Below are positions 1-7,627 of a stretch of DNA of 16,109 nt, piece after piece; the first letter of the stretch is position 1; each line of letters begins with the position of its first letter. Source of the DNA: Lentisphaeria bacterium UBA1776 (GTDB lineage Bacteria > Verrucomicrobiota > Lentisphaeria > Victivallales > Victivallaceae). The stretch lies in assembly GCA_002314605.1 (NCBI GenBank), contig DCGO01000090.1:3948-20056 (forward strand). Reading direction: 5' to 3'. The translations under genes and the position numbers were made by a program. The notes beneath the pieces are model-generated. The model made no database searches, was not told the origin of the DNA, and was given only the letters and a program-made list of their open reading frames with translations.

Positions 1-24
1 TCTAACCGACTGAGCTACGGATCC
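1..24 (-). tRNA. 5' end of a tRNA gene (partial)
   Basis: Read on the minus strand, the first 24 bases begin with a 7-base acceptor arm GGATCCG, then TA at positions 8-9, D-stem GCTC and a D-loop AGTCGGTTA followed by the start of the return D-stem. This is the standard 5' quarter of a bacterial tRNA. The anticodon lies outside the window, so the amino acid cannot be assigned. A good promoter lies just upstream (39-67). Confidence 0.85.
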
Positions 25-38
25 AAACATTGTTTCTT

Positions 39-67
39 ACTATACTGCGCTTTTGCTCGCCGCGCAA
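39..67 (-). promoter_or_regulatory. sigma70-like promoter of the tRNA gene
   Basis: On the minus strand, TTGCGC (62-67), a 17-base spacer and TATAGT (39-44) precede the tRNA 5' end by about 15 bases. This is a near-consensus arrangement and the distance fits a tRNA precursor with a very short leader. It also implies that the upstream carboxypeptidase gene does not need to supply transcription of the tRNA. The rest of 68-171 shows nothing clear, and no strong terminator follows the carboxypeptidase. Confidence 0.65.
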
Positions 68-171
68 GCCGATTTCCGCTTTCCTCCCTTTTATTTCTCT
101 TCTTCCCCTCGCGGAAAAAGAACAGAACAACGACTTGAAACGGGCGGGGCGGGCCATCCCTGCCTCATCCT

Positions 172-1230
172 CTACTTCTGAGGCTGCGCGTAGGCCCAAT
201 CAATCAGTTTGCGGCAAAAACGATCGCGATCCTTGGCAACCCGGCAACCGGTAACGCAACCAATGACCCGACGACCATCCCGAAGGACGCTGAAGGTCAG
301 GCAGAAGCCGGCTTTGCTGAAAAAACCGGTCTTCATGCCATCCACTCCGGGCCAGCGGGGATTCACCAGTTTGTTGGTGGTGATTAAATCGGTCTTGCCG
401 CCACGAATGCTGCTGCGCTGGGTGCCGAGCCACTCCATCACCTGAGGATACTCCAGCAGGCGCTCTCCCAGCAAAACCATTTCTCCGGCTGTACTGAAGG
501 AGTTGCCCCTCTTGGCGTCCGGCAGGCCGCAGGCATTGACGAAACGGGTGTGTTTCAAACCAAGTTCCTGCGCTCTGGCATTCATCCGGTTCACGAAGTT
601 ATCCAGGGTGCCGCCAAAATAAATGGCGATCATTGTGGAAGCATCGTTGGCGCTTTTGATGGCGGCGGCCTTCATCAGGTCGCTGAGCGGCAAAGTCTCC
701 CGGGGATCGAGCCAGACTACGCCGGTACGGGGAATCTTCAGGACCTCGCGGGAAACGGGGACCATGGTATCGAAGTTCACGTCAGGACGCTTTTCCATCT
801 CCTCCATGGCCACCAGCAGGGTCATCATCTTGACCATGCTGGCGATCTTCACCGGCTGATTGGAATTCTTCTCCCAGAGGACCCGGCGGGAATCCATATC
901 CACGATGATCCCGGTGGCAACGGCGGCACTGCCGGGACACTCCTTGATGGAGAGATCCCCATGCCGCGACTTGGAGAAGTCCAAAGGCGCACCGAACGCA
1001 GGCGACGTGCTAACCTTGCGGAAACGGAACTCCGGCTTGGGGGGGAGTTTCTCCGCCTTCTGGGCAACGGTCTCCTTGCCCGACTCCGCGACAGTTTTCT
1101 TATCCTCGCCGGCGCCGAATTTCCACCCGTTGTTTTTCGCCACGATGAAGAACACGACGCCCGCCGTAATCACGGTGACGACCATCAGGATGAGCAGAAA
1201 GCGCATCCGAGCTTCTCTGACTTCGTTCAT
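172..1230 (-). CDS. D-alanyl-D-alanine carboxypeptidase (penicillin-binding protein, peptidase S11 family)
   Basis: A 352-aa low-molecular-mass PBP that would trim the terminal D-Ala of peptidoglycan stem peptides in the periplasm. All three active-site motifs are visible: S131-M-V-K134 (SxxK nucleophile), S193-A-N195 (SxN) and K300-T-G302 (KTG). An N-terminal hydrophobic segment (about residues 10-31) acts as signal anchor, followed by a charged linker to about residue 95. The protein ends right after the catalytic domain. It lacks the PBP5 C-terminal beta domain and amphipathic anchor, so it is tethered by its N-terminus instead. The start at 1230 is chosen because AGAAGGA lies 5 bases upstream; the SD overlaps the region just after the leuA stop codon, 10 bases away. 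That indicates co-transcription and probably translational coupling with leuA. The functional link to leucine synthesis is not obvious. Confidence 0.93.
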   Translation of the reverse strand: MNEVREARMRFLLILMVVTVITAGVVFFIVAKNNGWKFGAGEDKKTVAESGKETVAQKAEKLPPKPEFRFRKVSTSPAFGAPLDFSKSRHGDLSIKECPGSAAVATGIIVDMDSRRVLWEKNSNQPVKIASMVKMMTLLVAMEEMEKRPDVNFDTMVPVSREVLKIPRTGVVWLDPRETLPLSDLMKAAAIKSANDASTMIAIYFGGTLDNFVNRMNARAQELGLKHTRFVNACGLPDAKRGNSFSTAGEMVLLGERLLEYPQVMEWLGTQRSSIRGGKTDLITTNKLVNPRWPGVDGMKTGFFSKAGFCLTFSVLRDGRRVIGCVTGCRVAKDRDRFCRKLIDWAYAQPQK

Positions 1231-1240
1231 AATATCCTTC

Positions 1241-2950
1241 TTATTTTTTCGCGGGATCAGGCCAAACTCCGCAGAGCACGGCCCGATTCATGGCGCATAC
1301 CAAAGCGGCGATTGCCGCACGATTGATGTTGGAATGTTCTCCGGCGCCGTAGATCAGCTGGTCGGAATCCGGATGGAGCCGCAAGCCGACAAACGCCATG
1401 GCGCGGGCATCCGCATCACTCCCGAGGGAGCGTTCGGTGAAGTCCTCCAACTTGAAGAACGGCATCCTGCCGGAATTCTTCAGCGCGTGGACCACTGCAG
1501 AGAGCGGTCCGTTCCCCTGCCCAACCAGTTCCACGGCCTCGCCGCCGATGCTCCAGGTAAAACAAGAACCGGAGCGATCCTCCCGGGATGAACGCGTATA
1601 GTCATCCATGGCATAGACGCCGGGGACGTTGACAAACTCCTTGTAGAAAATCTCCCGCAGCTTGGCGGAATCGATCTCGCCGCCGTTGGTATCAATATAC
1701 CGCTGGACTGCGGCGCCGATCTCGGGATGCATGCTCTTGGGCGGATAGATGCCGAACTCCTTCTCCAGCACGAACACCACGCCACCCTTGCCGGACTGGC
1801 TGTTGATGCGGATGAGCCGTTCATATTCCCGGCCGACGTCCGCGGGATCAATGTGCAGATAGGGGACTTTCCAACCCTGATCGAAGTAATCACTGATCTC
1901 CTTCCGCCGCTCAAGGCCCTTGCGGATGGCGTCCTGATGAGAACCGGAGAACGCGGTGAAAACCAGTGCTCCCGCATAGGGATGCCGGGGATGCACTTCA
2001 ATGCCGGAGTTCCGCTCCACGATCCGGACGATTTCCGGCATGTGACGGAAATCCAGACCGGTGGCGACGCCGCGGCTGTGCATATTGAGGGCGAGCACTG
2101 AAATATCCAGGTTGCCGGTACGCTCTCCGTGACCGAAGATCGTGCCTTCCACCCGGGTGGCGCCGGCAAGCAGCGCCATCTCCGTGGCGGCCACGGCGCA
2201 TCCCTGATCGTTATGGGAGTGCAGACTGATCCGGGTCTGATCCAAATAGGGATACTGCCGGCAGAAAAGCTCGATCATGTCCGCATACTGGTTGGGCGGA
2301 CGCCGCTCGACCGTGGCGGGCAGGTTCAAAACGTAGGTATCGGGAGTGGAAGGTCCCCACGTCTCCTTGACCGCATTGGAGAGATCCACCACGAAGTTCA
2401 GATCGCTGTCAGTGAACTCCTCCGGCGAGAACTCGTAGGAGATCTGATCCTCCATGCCGGCCCGGGCGATGGCATCCTTGACCATCCTGGTGCCGTCAAT
2501 GGCCATCTGCATCACCTGCTCCCGGGTGTCGCCGAAAACAAATTTGCCATGGAGGGCGGAACTCGCCACGTAGCAGTGGGCGATCGCCTTGCCCTTCAGG
2601 CCCTTGAGGGATTCGATGGTGCGGTCGATCAAGTGCTTTCTCGCCTGCGTCAGGACGGAGATCCGAACGTCGTCCGGGATCAGGTCCTTTTCGATGAGCA
2701 TACGGACAAAGTTGAAATCATCCTCGGACGCAGAGGGGAAAGAGACTTCGATCTCCTTGAAACCGATGCCGAGGAGCATCTTGAAATACTCCAGCTTCTG
2801 CGTTGGATTCATGGGTTCTGGCAAGGCCTGATTGCCGTCCCGGAGGTCAACGGACGCCCACACGGGAGGCTTGGTAATCATGCGATCCGGCCACTGCCGG
2901 TTTTGGATCGCGATCGGTTCTGGATAACGGTATTTCGGTCTGGTACTCAT
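1241..2950 (-). CDS. leuA: 2-isopropylmalate synthase (LeuA, yeast-type/TIGR00970-like)
   Basis: A 569-aa enzyme that condenses acetyl-CoA with 2-ketoisovalerate, the committed step of leucine biosynthesis, in the cytoplasm. The N-terminal extension with the R-Y-P-E-P and I-T-K-P-P stretches and the total length match the yeast/actinobacterial LeuA type rather than the ~510-aa E. coli type. Visible motifs are D35-L-R-D-G-N-Q41 (TIM-barrel DxRDGxQ), metal-ligand H244-S-H-N247 and the G-H-G-E-R-T-G-N loop (273-280). A C-terminal LeuA dimer/allosteric domain (about 425-565) contains G-N-G-P at 479-482 and would normally confer leucine feedback inhibition. It is the first gene of a two-gene unit with the downstream carboxypeptidase. 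A ~300-base leader with a small ORF and several stem-loops precedes it. The SD is weak (AAGG at 11 bases). Confidence 0.95.
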   Translation of the reverse strand: MSTRPKYRYPEPIAIQNRQWPDRMITKPPVWASVDLRDGNQALPEPMNPTQKLEYFKMLLGIGFKEIEVSFPSASEDDFNFVRMLIEKDLIPDDVRISVLTQARKHLIDRTIESLKGLKGKAIAHCYVASSALHGKFVFGDTREQVMQMAIDGTRMVKDAIARAGMEDQISYEFSPEEFTDSDLNFVVDLSNAVKETWGPSTPDTYVLNLPATVERRPPNQYADMIELFCRQYPYLDQTRISLHSHNDQGCAVAATEMALLAGATRVEGTIFGHGERTGNLDISVLALNMHSRGVATGLDFRHMPEIVRIVERNSGIEVHPRHPYAGALVFTAFSGSHQDAIRKGLERRKEISDYFDQGWKVPYLHIDPADVGREYERLIRINSQSGKGGVVFVLEKEFGIYPPKSMHPEIGAAVQRYIDTNGGEIDSAKLREIFYKEFVNVPGVYAMDDYTRSSREDRSGSCFTWSIGGEAVELVGQGNGPLSAVVHALKNSGRMPFFKLEDFTERSLGSDADARAMAFVGLRLHPDSDQLIYGAGEHSNINRAAIAALVCAMNRAVLCGVWPDPAKK

Positions 2951-3036
2951 CTTCGTTTTACCTTGGAAACAATGGGACTTCTGAAAAATTCTGATTACGG
3001 ATTCGGCGCTCCCGCTCCCGCATCTGCGGAAATTCC

Positions 3037-3105
3037 CGTGACCGCGCAGCTGATCGGTTGACGATCGCCGCCGGATGGCAAGTTTCTGCCACTTACGCGG
3101 TCACG
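3037..3105 (-). promoter_or_regulatory. stem-loop structure in the leuA leader
   Basis: On the minus strand, CGTGACCGCG (3096-3105) is perfectly complementary to CGCGGTCACG (3037-3046), a 10-bp stem. It encloses a smaller hairpin with TGGCA/TGCCA arms (3076-3091). Upstream in the same leader is another nested hairpin, arms CGCGAC/GTCGCG (3139-3166) around a CTGC-GTGA-GCAG stem. Downstream is CCGC-AGAT-GCGG before leuA. The stop codon of the 36-codon leader ORF sits immediately after the left arm of the long stem, so a translating ribosome would mask that arm. There is no U-run after any of these stems, so classical attenuation by an intrinsic terminator is not supported. I recognise no known riboswitch class. 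Confidence 0.4.
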
Positions 3106-3203
3106 CACCGCAGTCGAAGGCAGAAAAATCCGAGCGCCCGCGACAAAATCTGCTCACGCAGTCGCGCACCCCAGGCAGCCAGAATTTTTTCGAGTCTTTT
3201 CAT
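3093..3203 (-). CDS. candidate 36-aa leader peptide / small ORF upstream of leuA
   Basis: An ATG at 3203 is preceded by GAAGG with 6-base spacing, and the frame runs 36 codons to TAA at 3093-3095. The product is basic and leucine-rich (7 Leu of 36: positions 4, 8, 15, 20, 24, 29, 31), with an amphipathic-looking start M-K-R-L-E-K-I-L. Leucines are dispersed rather than tandem, unlike enteric leuL. It sits about 40 bases downstream of a promoter and ends at the base of a long stem, which suits a regulatory leader peptide. It could also be a chance ORF; the evidence is the SD, the position and the stem, not homology. Confidence 0.4.
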   Translation of the reverse strand: MKRLEKILAAWGARLREQILSRALGFFCLRLRCVTA

Positions 3204-3232
3204 TCTTTTCCTTCAAGAGATAGATATTAGAT

Positions 3233-3261
3233 AAAATAACCCTTTTCTGCATATTTTGCAA
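3233..3261 (-). promoter_or_regulatory. candidate promoter of the leuA leader transcript
   Basis: On the minus strand, TTGCAA (3256-3261), a 17-base spacer and TATTTT (3233-3238) form a sigma70-like promoter in an AT-rich patch. It would start transcription just before the SD of the 36-codon ORF and give leuA a leader of about 275 bases. The stretch 3262-3403 further upstream holds nothing else I can support. Confidence 0.5.
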
Positions 3262-3403
3262 GTTAAAACGGTAAAAAGGTGCGATTTTCATGCAGAGATA
3301 CCGGGAAACGGTGAAGTTTGCACAGTCTGTCACTCCGGCGCCGCCACGATCGACGGCAATGAAGATACGCCGTTTGCTTCGCGACCCGGAACCTCAAGAC
3401 ACA

Positions 3404-3433
3404 AAAAGGCCCAGTCTTGCGACCGGGCCTTTT
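3404..3433 (-). terminator. intrinsic terminator of the 57-aa gene
   Basis: Perfect 9-bp arms AAAAGGCCC and GGGCCTTTT surround a 12-base loop. On the minus strand the stem runs into a U-rich tail. It lies 22 bases after the stop codon of the small gene at 3456 and separates it from the leuA unit. The flanking A/T tracts make it potentially bidirectional. Confidence 0.85.
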
Positions 3434-3455
3434 CTCTCAAGATTTCGGAAGAGGA

Positions 3456-3629
3456 TTACTTCGCCTTTTCCCAAATCGCCTTGCTGACGATGGCAGTCAG
3501 GCTGCGGCCGTCAGAGGTCTTGCCCTTCAGAGCATAACTGGTGCGCTCGCCGTTCTTGAAGGTGACGCGATCGATGACCTTGGCAGTGACCTTCTTCTTC
3601 ATCTTGACGTCGTAGAACATGTGATCCAT
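3456..3629 (-). CDS. small basic protein of unknown function (57 aa)
   Basis: The start at 3629 (M-D-H-M-F-Y-D-V-K-M) is preferred over the longer frame at 3683 because AGGAG lies 8 bases upstream of it, and because the predicted promoter would place the 3683 ATG inside the -10 region. The product is lysine-rich with no cysteines, no signal peptide and no membrane segment. It has a beta-rich pattern (KVTAKVIDRVTFKNG, then a T-S-Y-A-L-K-G turn) and a C-terminal helix ending E-K-A-K. It is a stand-alone gene with its own promoter (3680-3708) and strong terminator (3404-3433), which argues that it is real. It faintly resembles the small DUF5679-like family without its zinc cysteines, but this is too weak to name it. 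Confidence 0.7.
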   Translation of the reverse strand: MDHMFYDVKMKKKVTAKVIDRVTFKNGERTSYALKGKTSDGRSLTAIVSKAIWEKAK

Positions 3630-3679
3630 TTTTCCATCTCCTATGGGTTGTTGGGGGGTGATCTTACCCGCTGGGAAAT

Positions 3680-3708
3680 ACAATACTCACTCTTTTTTCA
3701 TTATGCAA
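3680..3708 (-). promoter_or_regulatory. sigma70-like promoter of the 57-aa gene
   Basis: On the minus strand, TTGCAT (3703-3708), a 17-base spacer and TATTGT (3680-3685) are followed about 50 bases later by the AGGAG-led start codon. The region 3709-3814 between this promoter and the nnr stop codon is very A/T-rich, with long T-tracts and no gene. Confidence 0.65.
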
Positions 3709-3814
3709 GTGCAAAAATCATTTTTTTTAATATTTTTTTGATTTTTTTTAGAAAAAACATCATTTCCGCAGAAAAAAGCCCTTTTCAGAGCCATTTTCGC
3801 CATAAAAAAGAAAA

Positions 3815-5317
3815 TCAATGAAAAAGGACGGAAAAACGGTGCTCCCGCAGGGCGGCAAACACCGCTCCGATGCGCACAGGAAGATCGTCCGCGATCAAAC
3901 CGGAAGTCCATCCCTGTCCCGCCGCACCATGAAGAAATACGCCTAACTGCGCCGCGGCATACGGCTCCATGCCGGAGGCCAACAGCGCCCCGATGGTTCC
4001 GGAAAGCACGTCACCGCTTCCCGCGGTGGCCAATGCCGGGCCGCCGGAACCGTTGCGGCTCCAGCGCCCATCGGAAGCCGCCACGATAGTTCCCGGCCCC
4101 TTCAGGACGGTCACAGCGTTCAAACACAGGGCAAGTTCCTGCGCCAATGCCTCCCTGGAAAGTTTTTCCGGGAGACCGAAAGCCGCAGCCAGACGGGCAG
4201 CCTCGCCGGGATGAGGCGTGATGACGACGCCGGAGCGTTTCACCCAGCGCTCCGGCTCTGCCGCCGCCCGGTTCAGCGCGTCTGCATCCAGAAGGACCGG
4301 TCCGGGAAAAGCCAGCGCATCCGTCAGCAGTTCCCCCGAGACGTGACCCCAGCCGGGACCAGCGACCAAAGCATCACTTGACGCGCACTCCTCGTTCAAA
4401 CGGGCAAACGTGTCGGGAGGAAGCCCACCCTCCTCCGTTGCCGGAAGTTCACGCAGGATCAGCGCCATGGGCAGTCCGGAGCGGGGAGCCGCCGTCGCCA
4501 AACGCACCATGCCGGCCCCCGCCCGCAAAGCTGCCATGGAGGCAAGTCCGGCGGCGCCAGAGTAACTCCGGCCCCCCGCCACGATCAAGAGAGAGCCGCG
4601 GCGGTTCTTGTAGGTATCGAAGGCGAGCGGAAGACAAACCTTCGCCGCGTCCAGTTCCGTATAGAGTTCCACGCTGTCCGGATCCGGTCCGGAGGGGATC
4701 GTCAGGCCGATGGGCTCCACGGCAAGTTCGCCGCAGCGCCGGGGCCCCTCCCCCTTCACCAGTCCGTGCTTGACCGCTCCGAAGGTGATGGTCATCGCGG
4801 CTTGGACCGCACCATCCGGGGAGACCGCCCCGGAATCCGCCAGCAGACCGCTGGGGAGGTCCAGCGCCGCCACCGGACAGCCGGACGCATTCACCGCGGC
4901 AATGGCCGAACGATACGGCTCCCGCAGAGGACGTCCGTCGTAACCGATCCCGAGCAGACCGTCGATGATCACGTCGCCGGGGAGAAAATCCTCCGGGGAG
5001 AAATGTTCTTTTTCAAGGAATGGGACCGTCTGCGGAAGGTCTGCCGCCGCCTGCGCAGCCTCTCCTGCAAAGGCATTCCGAGCCCGGCAACCGTAAACCA
5101 CCACCGGCAACTTCAAAAGTGCGGCAACGACAAGAGCATCGCCGCCATTGTTGCCGCCGCCTGCGAGGACCACGGCACGGGAACAAGTCCCGAAGCGGGA
5201 TGAGATGCGCCGCGCGGCGCCCTCCCCGGCCCGGCGCATGAGCATATAACCATCGGAGCCGGAACGGATGGCTTCCGCTTCCATGGAACGCATGACTGCT
5301 ACGGAAACGGTTCGCAT
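3815..5317 (-). CDS. nnr: bifunctional NAD(P)H-hydrate epimerase / ADP-dependent NAD(P)H-hydrate dehydratase
   Basis: A 500-aa two-domain metabolite-repair enzyme that converts hydrated NAD(P)H back to NAD(P)H. The YjeF_N epimerase domain occupies about residues 1-210, with G53-G-G-N-N-G-G-D60, D-G-L-L-G-I-G at 119-125 and D153-L-P-S-G157. The ribokinase-like YjeF_C dehydratase domain occupies about 225-495, with G-A-A-G-L-A-S-M (254-261), G320-P-G-W, T367-P-H-P-G-E372, K406-G-P-G and the A-T-A-G-S-G-D-V-L-S-G signature (430-440) whose Asp is catalytic. It is the last gene of the dksA-type/lspA/nnr unit. Only 6 bases separate it from lspA, and its SD AAGGAG overlaps the last codons and stop of lspA, so translation is probably coupled. 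Confidence 0.95.
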   Translation of the reverse strand: MRTVSVAVMRSMEAEAIRSGSDGYMLMRRAGEGAARRISSRFGTCSRAVVLAGGGNNGGDALVVAALLKLPVVVYGCRARNAFAGEAAQAAADLPQTVPFLEKEHFSPEDFLPGDVIIDGLLGIGYDGRPLREPYRSAIAAVNASGCPVAALDLPSGLLADSGAVSPDGAVQAAMTITFGAVKHGLVKGEGPRRCGELAVEPIGLTIPSGPDPDSVELYTELDAAKVCLPLAFDTYKNRRGSLLIVAGGRSYSGAAGLASMAALRAGAGMVRLATAAPRSGLPMALILRELPATEEGGLPPDTFARLNEECASSDALVAGPGWGHVSGELLTDALAFPGPVLLDADALNRAAAEPERWVKRSGVVITPHPGEAARLAAAFGLPEKLSREALAQELALCLNAVTVLKGPGTIVAASDGRWSRNGSGGPALATAGSGDVLSGTIGALLASGMEPYAAAQLGVFLHGAAGQGWTSGLIADDLPVRIGAVFAALREHRFSVLFH

Positions 5318-5323
5318 CGCAGT

Positions 5324-5830
5324 TTACTCCTTGACGGGACTTTTGCGGAAGAGATTGGAGAGAAGAAAAATGCCGACGCCGCAACAGATCGCAATGTCGG
5401 CGACGTTGAACACCGGATAGTGCCAGACGTTATGATAGTGGACGTCGATGAAGTCCACCACCGCACCGCGCCAAAGCCGGTCGATGGAATTGCCGAAGAC
5501 ACCGCCGAGGATCACTCCGAGGGCGATGAAACGCTCGGGACATCCTTCAGTGAGAGAACGAAAGAAACGGATAATCCCGCTGACCACAAGCAAGGCGGCC
5601 AACAACAGGATCCAGCCGTAGCCGGAGAGGATGCTCCACGCCGCGCCCCGGTTGCGGACGCTGGTCCAGGAGAGAATGCCGGGAATCACCGGCCAGCTCT
5701 CGCCGATCAGAAATCCGCGTTCCACCCAAAGCTTCACCGCCTGATCCGCAAGGACCGTGAGCACGGCAGCCCAAAAGGTCCACCAGATGATCCGGCGTTC
5801 CTCTGCGGAATGTGGCTGGATGCGGGACAT
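5324..5830 (-). CDS. lspA: lipoprotein signal peptidase (signal peptidase II)
   Basis: A 168-aa integral membrane aspartyl protease that cleaves prolipoproteins at the lipid-modified cysteine. It has four hydrophobic segments (about 17-35, 71-90, 101-117, 139-158). Conserved boxes are A28-D-Q-A-V-K33, V58-R-N-R-G-A-A64, G113-N-S-I-D117-R with the first catalytic Asp, and F141-N-V-A-D145 with the second. The start at 5830 overlaps the upstream gene's stop as TGATG. This gives the normal family length; the upstream extension of the frame lies inside the preceding gene and is not used. It is the middle gene of a three-gene unit. Confidence 0.95.
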   Translation of the reverse strand: MSRIQPHSAEERRIIWWTFWAAVLTVLADQAVKLWVERGFLIGESWPVIPGILSWTSVRNRGAAWSILSGYGWILLLAALLVVSGIIRFFRSLTEGCPERFIALGVILGGVFGNSIDRLWRGAVVDFIDVHYHNVWHYPVFNVADIAICCGVGIFLLSNLFRKSPVKE

Positions 5831-6222
5831 CAGCGATGCATTTCCTTCTCGTGGCGTTCCTTGCACTTGACGCAAAACACCGCATAGGGACGGACCGCGA
5901 GACGGCCTTCGGAGATCATTTCGCCGCAATCCTGACAGCGGCCGTACTCGCCTGCGGCCAAACGCTTGACCGCATCCTCGATCAGCGTGAGGACGTCACC
6001 CTCCTCGGTGAGCATGCGAAGTTCCATTTCATGCCGGGAGTTGTCGAAAGAGACGTCGGCCATGTGGGTCGTGGCGCCCCGCTTGTCGGCGTTGCTGCAA
6101 TCGAGGGCATCTTCCGCGTGATTGCGCATCCGGCCCATGACGGCATCCCGCGCCTGCATCAAAGCTTTGTAGTATTCCAGATCTTTCCCGGTAAATTTAG
6201 GAACAGATGTTTTTTTCGCCAT
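5830..6222 (-). CDS. DksA/TraR-family C4 zinc-finger protein
   Basis: A 130-aa cytoplasmic protein with an N-terminal coiled-coil-like helical region (about 12-92, including M-A-D-V-S-F-D-N at 54-61). A C-terminal four-cysteine zinc finger follows: C96-x2-C99, a 17-residue loop, and C117-x2-C120. DksA/TraR proteins bind in the RNA polymerase secondary channel and alter promoter response, often with ppGpp. Whether this paralogue does the same cannot be read from the sequence, because the coiled-coil tip is divergent from E. coli DksA. The gene is the first of the unit with lspA (1-nt stop/start overlap) and nnr. Its promoter is at 6268-6296. The SD is weak. Confidence 0.9.
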   Translation of the reverse strand: MAKKTSVPKFTGKDLEYYKALMQARDAVMGRMRNHAEDALDCSNADKRGATTHMADVSFDNSRHEMELRMLTEEGDVLTLIEDAVKRLAAGEYGRCQDCGEMISEGRLAVRPYAVFCVKCKERHEKEMHR

Positions 6223-6267
6223 GGTGCACCAGCCTTTTTCATTGTAGATTGGATCCTGTCATCTTCT

Positions 6268-6296
6268 AATATAACAGCCCGGCAATCATTTTTCAA
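6268..6296 (-). promoter_or_regulatory. sigma70-like promoter of the dksA-type/lspA/nnr unit
   Basis: On the minus strand, TTGAAA (6291-6296), a 17-base spacer and TATATT (6268-6273) lie about 45 bases before the start codon at 6222. This is one of the best promoter matches in the window and marks the boundary between the ychF transcript and this unit. Confidence 0.75.
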
Positions 6297-6370
6297 CATG
6301 AAAACAGGATGGAGAACAGGTTTTTTCGTCCTTTTTCGGGAAGCGGAAAAACCTTGCGGCAGAAGGAATT

Positions 6371-7471
6371 CTACACCGAGAAGCGGACGTGGATCACGTC
6401 GCCGTCCTGAACCACGTATTCCTTGCCTTCGATGCGGAGTTTTCCCGCAAGCTGAGCCTGATTCCAACCGCCGCAACTGACCATGTCATCGTAGGAAACG
6501 GTCTCCATGCGGATGAATCCCCGGCACATATCGGTATGGATCTTTCCGGCAGCCTCCGGAGCCAACGCGCCCTTGACCACAGTCCACGCCCGGGACTCCA
6601 TGGGGCCGGCGGTGAAGAAGGTGATGTAATCCAAAAGCCGGTAACCGGTCCGGACGACCTTATCCAAGCCGGATTCCGTGATTCCCAACTCCTCCATGAA
6701 CATGGCCGCCTCGTCCGCAGAGAGTTTCCCGAGTTCATCCTCGATCTTTGCGCTGACCGGGACCACCTCCATGCGATGCTGTGCGGCGTAGTCAATCAAC
6801 TGCACGGCCAGCGGGTCCTTGTCGAAATTCACCAACTGGTCTTCGCTGACGTTGGCACAGACGAAGGCGGGCTTGCCGGTGAGCATGCCGAGGGATTCCA
6901 CCAGCGCGACGACTTTGGAATCGTCATGGTCGTATTCCGGGCGGCGGCCCTCCTCCAACTGCTTCATCAGATCGCAGATGGTGTTGTACTCCAGTTTGAG
7001 GTCGGGATCGTTGGAACGGGCCAGTTTATAGGCTTTGTCCCGTTTCTTTTCCAGCATCTCAAGATCAGAGAGCATCAGTTCCGTTGAGATCACCTCCAGA
7101 TCCCCCACCGGGTCGCATTTGCCGTTCACGTGGACCACGTCGCTATCCGGGAAGAGCCGCACCACGTGGGCCACGGCATCCACGTTCCGGATGTGGCCGA
7201 GAAACTGATTGCCCAATCCCTGCCCCTGACTGGCCCCCTTGACCAAACCGGCGATGTCGATGAACTTCAGCGAGGAAGGAACGATCCGTCCCGAGTGTTC
7301 CAGATCGGAGAGCACCTGAAGCCGGGCATCGGGGACCGGGACGATCCCGGTATTGGGTTCAATGGTGCAGAAGGGAAAGTTGGCCGCCTCCGCACCGCCG
7401 TGGCAGAGCGCATTGAAAAGGGTGGACTTACCCACGTTGGGGAGTCCCACAAAGCCGCAGGAAAAACTCAT
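6371..7471 (-). CDS. ychF: redox-regulated ATPase YchF (Obg-family, OLA1 homologue)
   Basis: A 366-aa P-loop NTPase of the Obg/TRAFAC class that hydrolyses ATP rather than GTP and associates with ribosomes. Visible are the P-loop G9-L-P-N-V-G-K-S-T17, a switch region N31-F-P-F-C-T-I-E-P-N40, and the G3 motif D72-I-A-G-L-V-K-G-A followed by S81-Q-G-Q-G-L-G-N88. A central coiled-coil insertion spans about 133-200. In place of the NKxD motif it has A206-N-V-S-E-D, as is normal for YchF. The C-terminal TGS domain (about 283-365) includes R317-G-F-I-R-M-E and ends in V-I-H-V-R-F. Length matches the family (E. coli 363). The start is supported by GGAG 10 bases upstream. It appears to be transcribed alone. 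Confidence 0.97.
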   Translation of the reverse strand: MSFSCGFVGLPNVGKSTLFNALCHGGAEAANFPFCTIEPNTGIVPVPDARLQVLSDLEHSGRIVPSSLKFIDIAGLVKGASQGQGLGNQFLGHIRNVDAVAHVVRLFPDSDVVHVNGKCDPVGDLEVISTELMLSDLEMLEKKRDKAYKLARSNDPDLKLEYNTICDLMKQLEEGRRPEYDHDDSKVVALVESLGMLTGKPAFVCANVSEDQLVNFDKDPLAVQLIDYAAQHRMEVVPVSAKIEDELGKLSADEAAMFMEELGITESGLDKVVRTGYRLLDYITFFTAGPMESRAWTVVKGALAPEAAGKIHTDMCRGFIRMETVSYDDMVSCGGWNQAQLAGKLRIEGKEYVVQDGDVIHVRFSV

Positions 7472-7570
7472 GATCGCAAATCTCCGGTTTCTCGGTTCAG
7501 GGGATCGGACGCACCTCTTTGCCGCCTTGCGGCCGGGGTCGGCGTCCGCTCCCGTCAGGTTGACAATATG

Positions 7571-7604
7571 AAAAGACCACGACGATCTCCCGCCGCGGTC
7601 TTTT
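7571..7604 (-). terminator. intrinsic terminator after the TIGR04073-family gene
   Basis: AAAAGACC and GGTCTTTT arms, extendable to 11 pairs with one G-U, lie 23 bases after the stop codon at 7628. The T-tract is part of the stem and only short Ts follow. The symmetrical A/T flanks would allow action in both directions. It separates this gene from ychF. Confidence 0.7.
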
Positions 7605-7627
7605 GTTCAGAAGCAGACAACTGGATG

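Noticed and set aside
2129..3061. 310-codon plus-strand ORF opposite leuA
   Set aside because: It is antisense to an unmistakable leuA with all motifs. Its translation is His/Gly/Arg-rich low-complexity text typical of the reverse strand of a high-GC gene.
2951..3261. T-box or other known riboswitch before leuA
   Set aside because: There is no T-box sequence, no terminator/antiterminator pair with a U-run, and no aptamer motif I recognise.
6297..6370. Intrinsic terminator after ychF
   Set aside because: Only a GGTTTTT/AAAAACC long-range pairing with a large loop is visible, and it is too weak to call.
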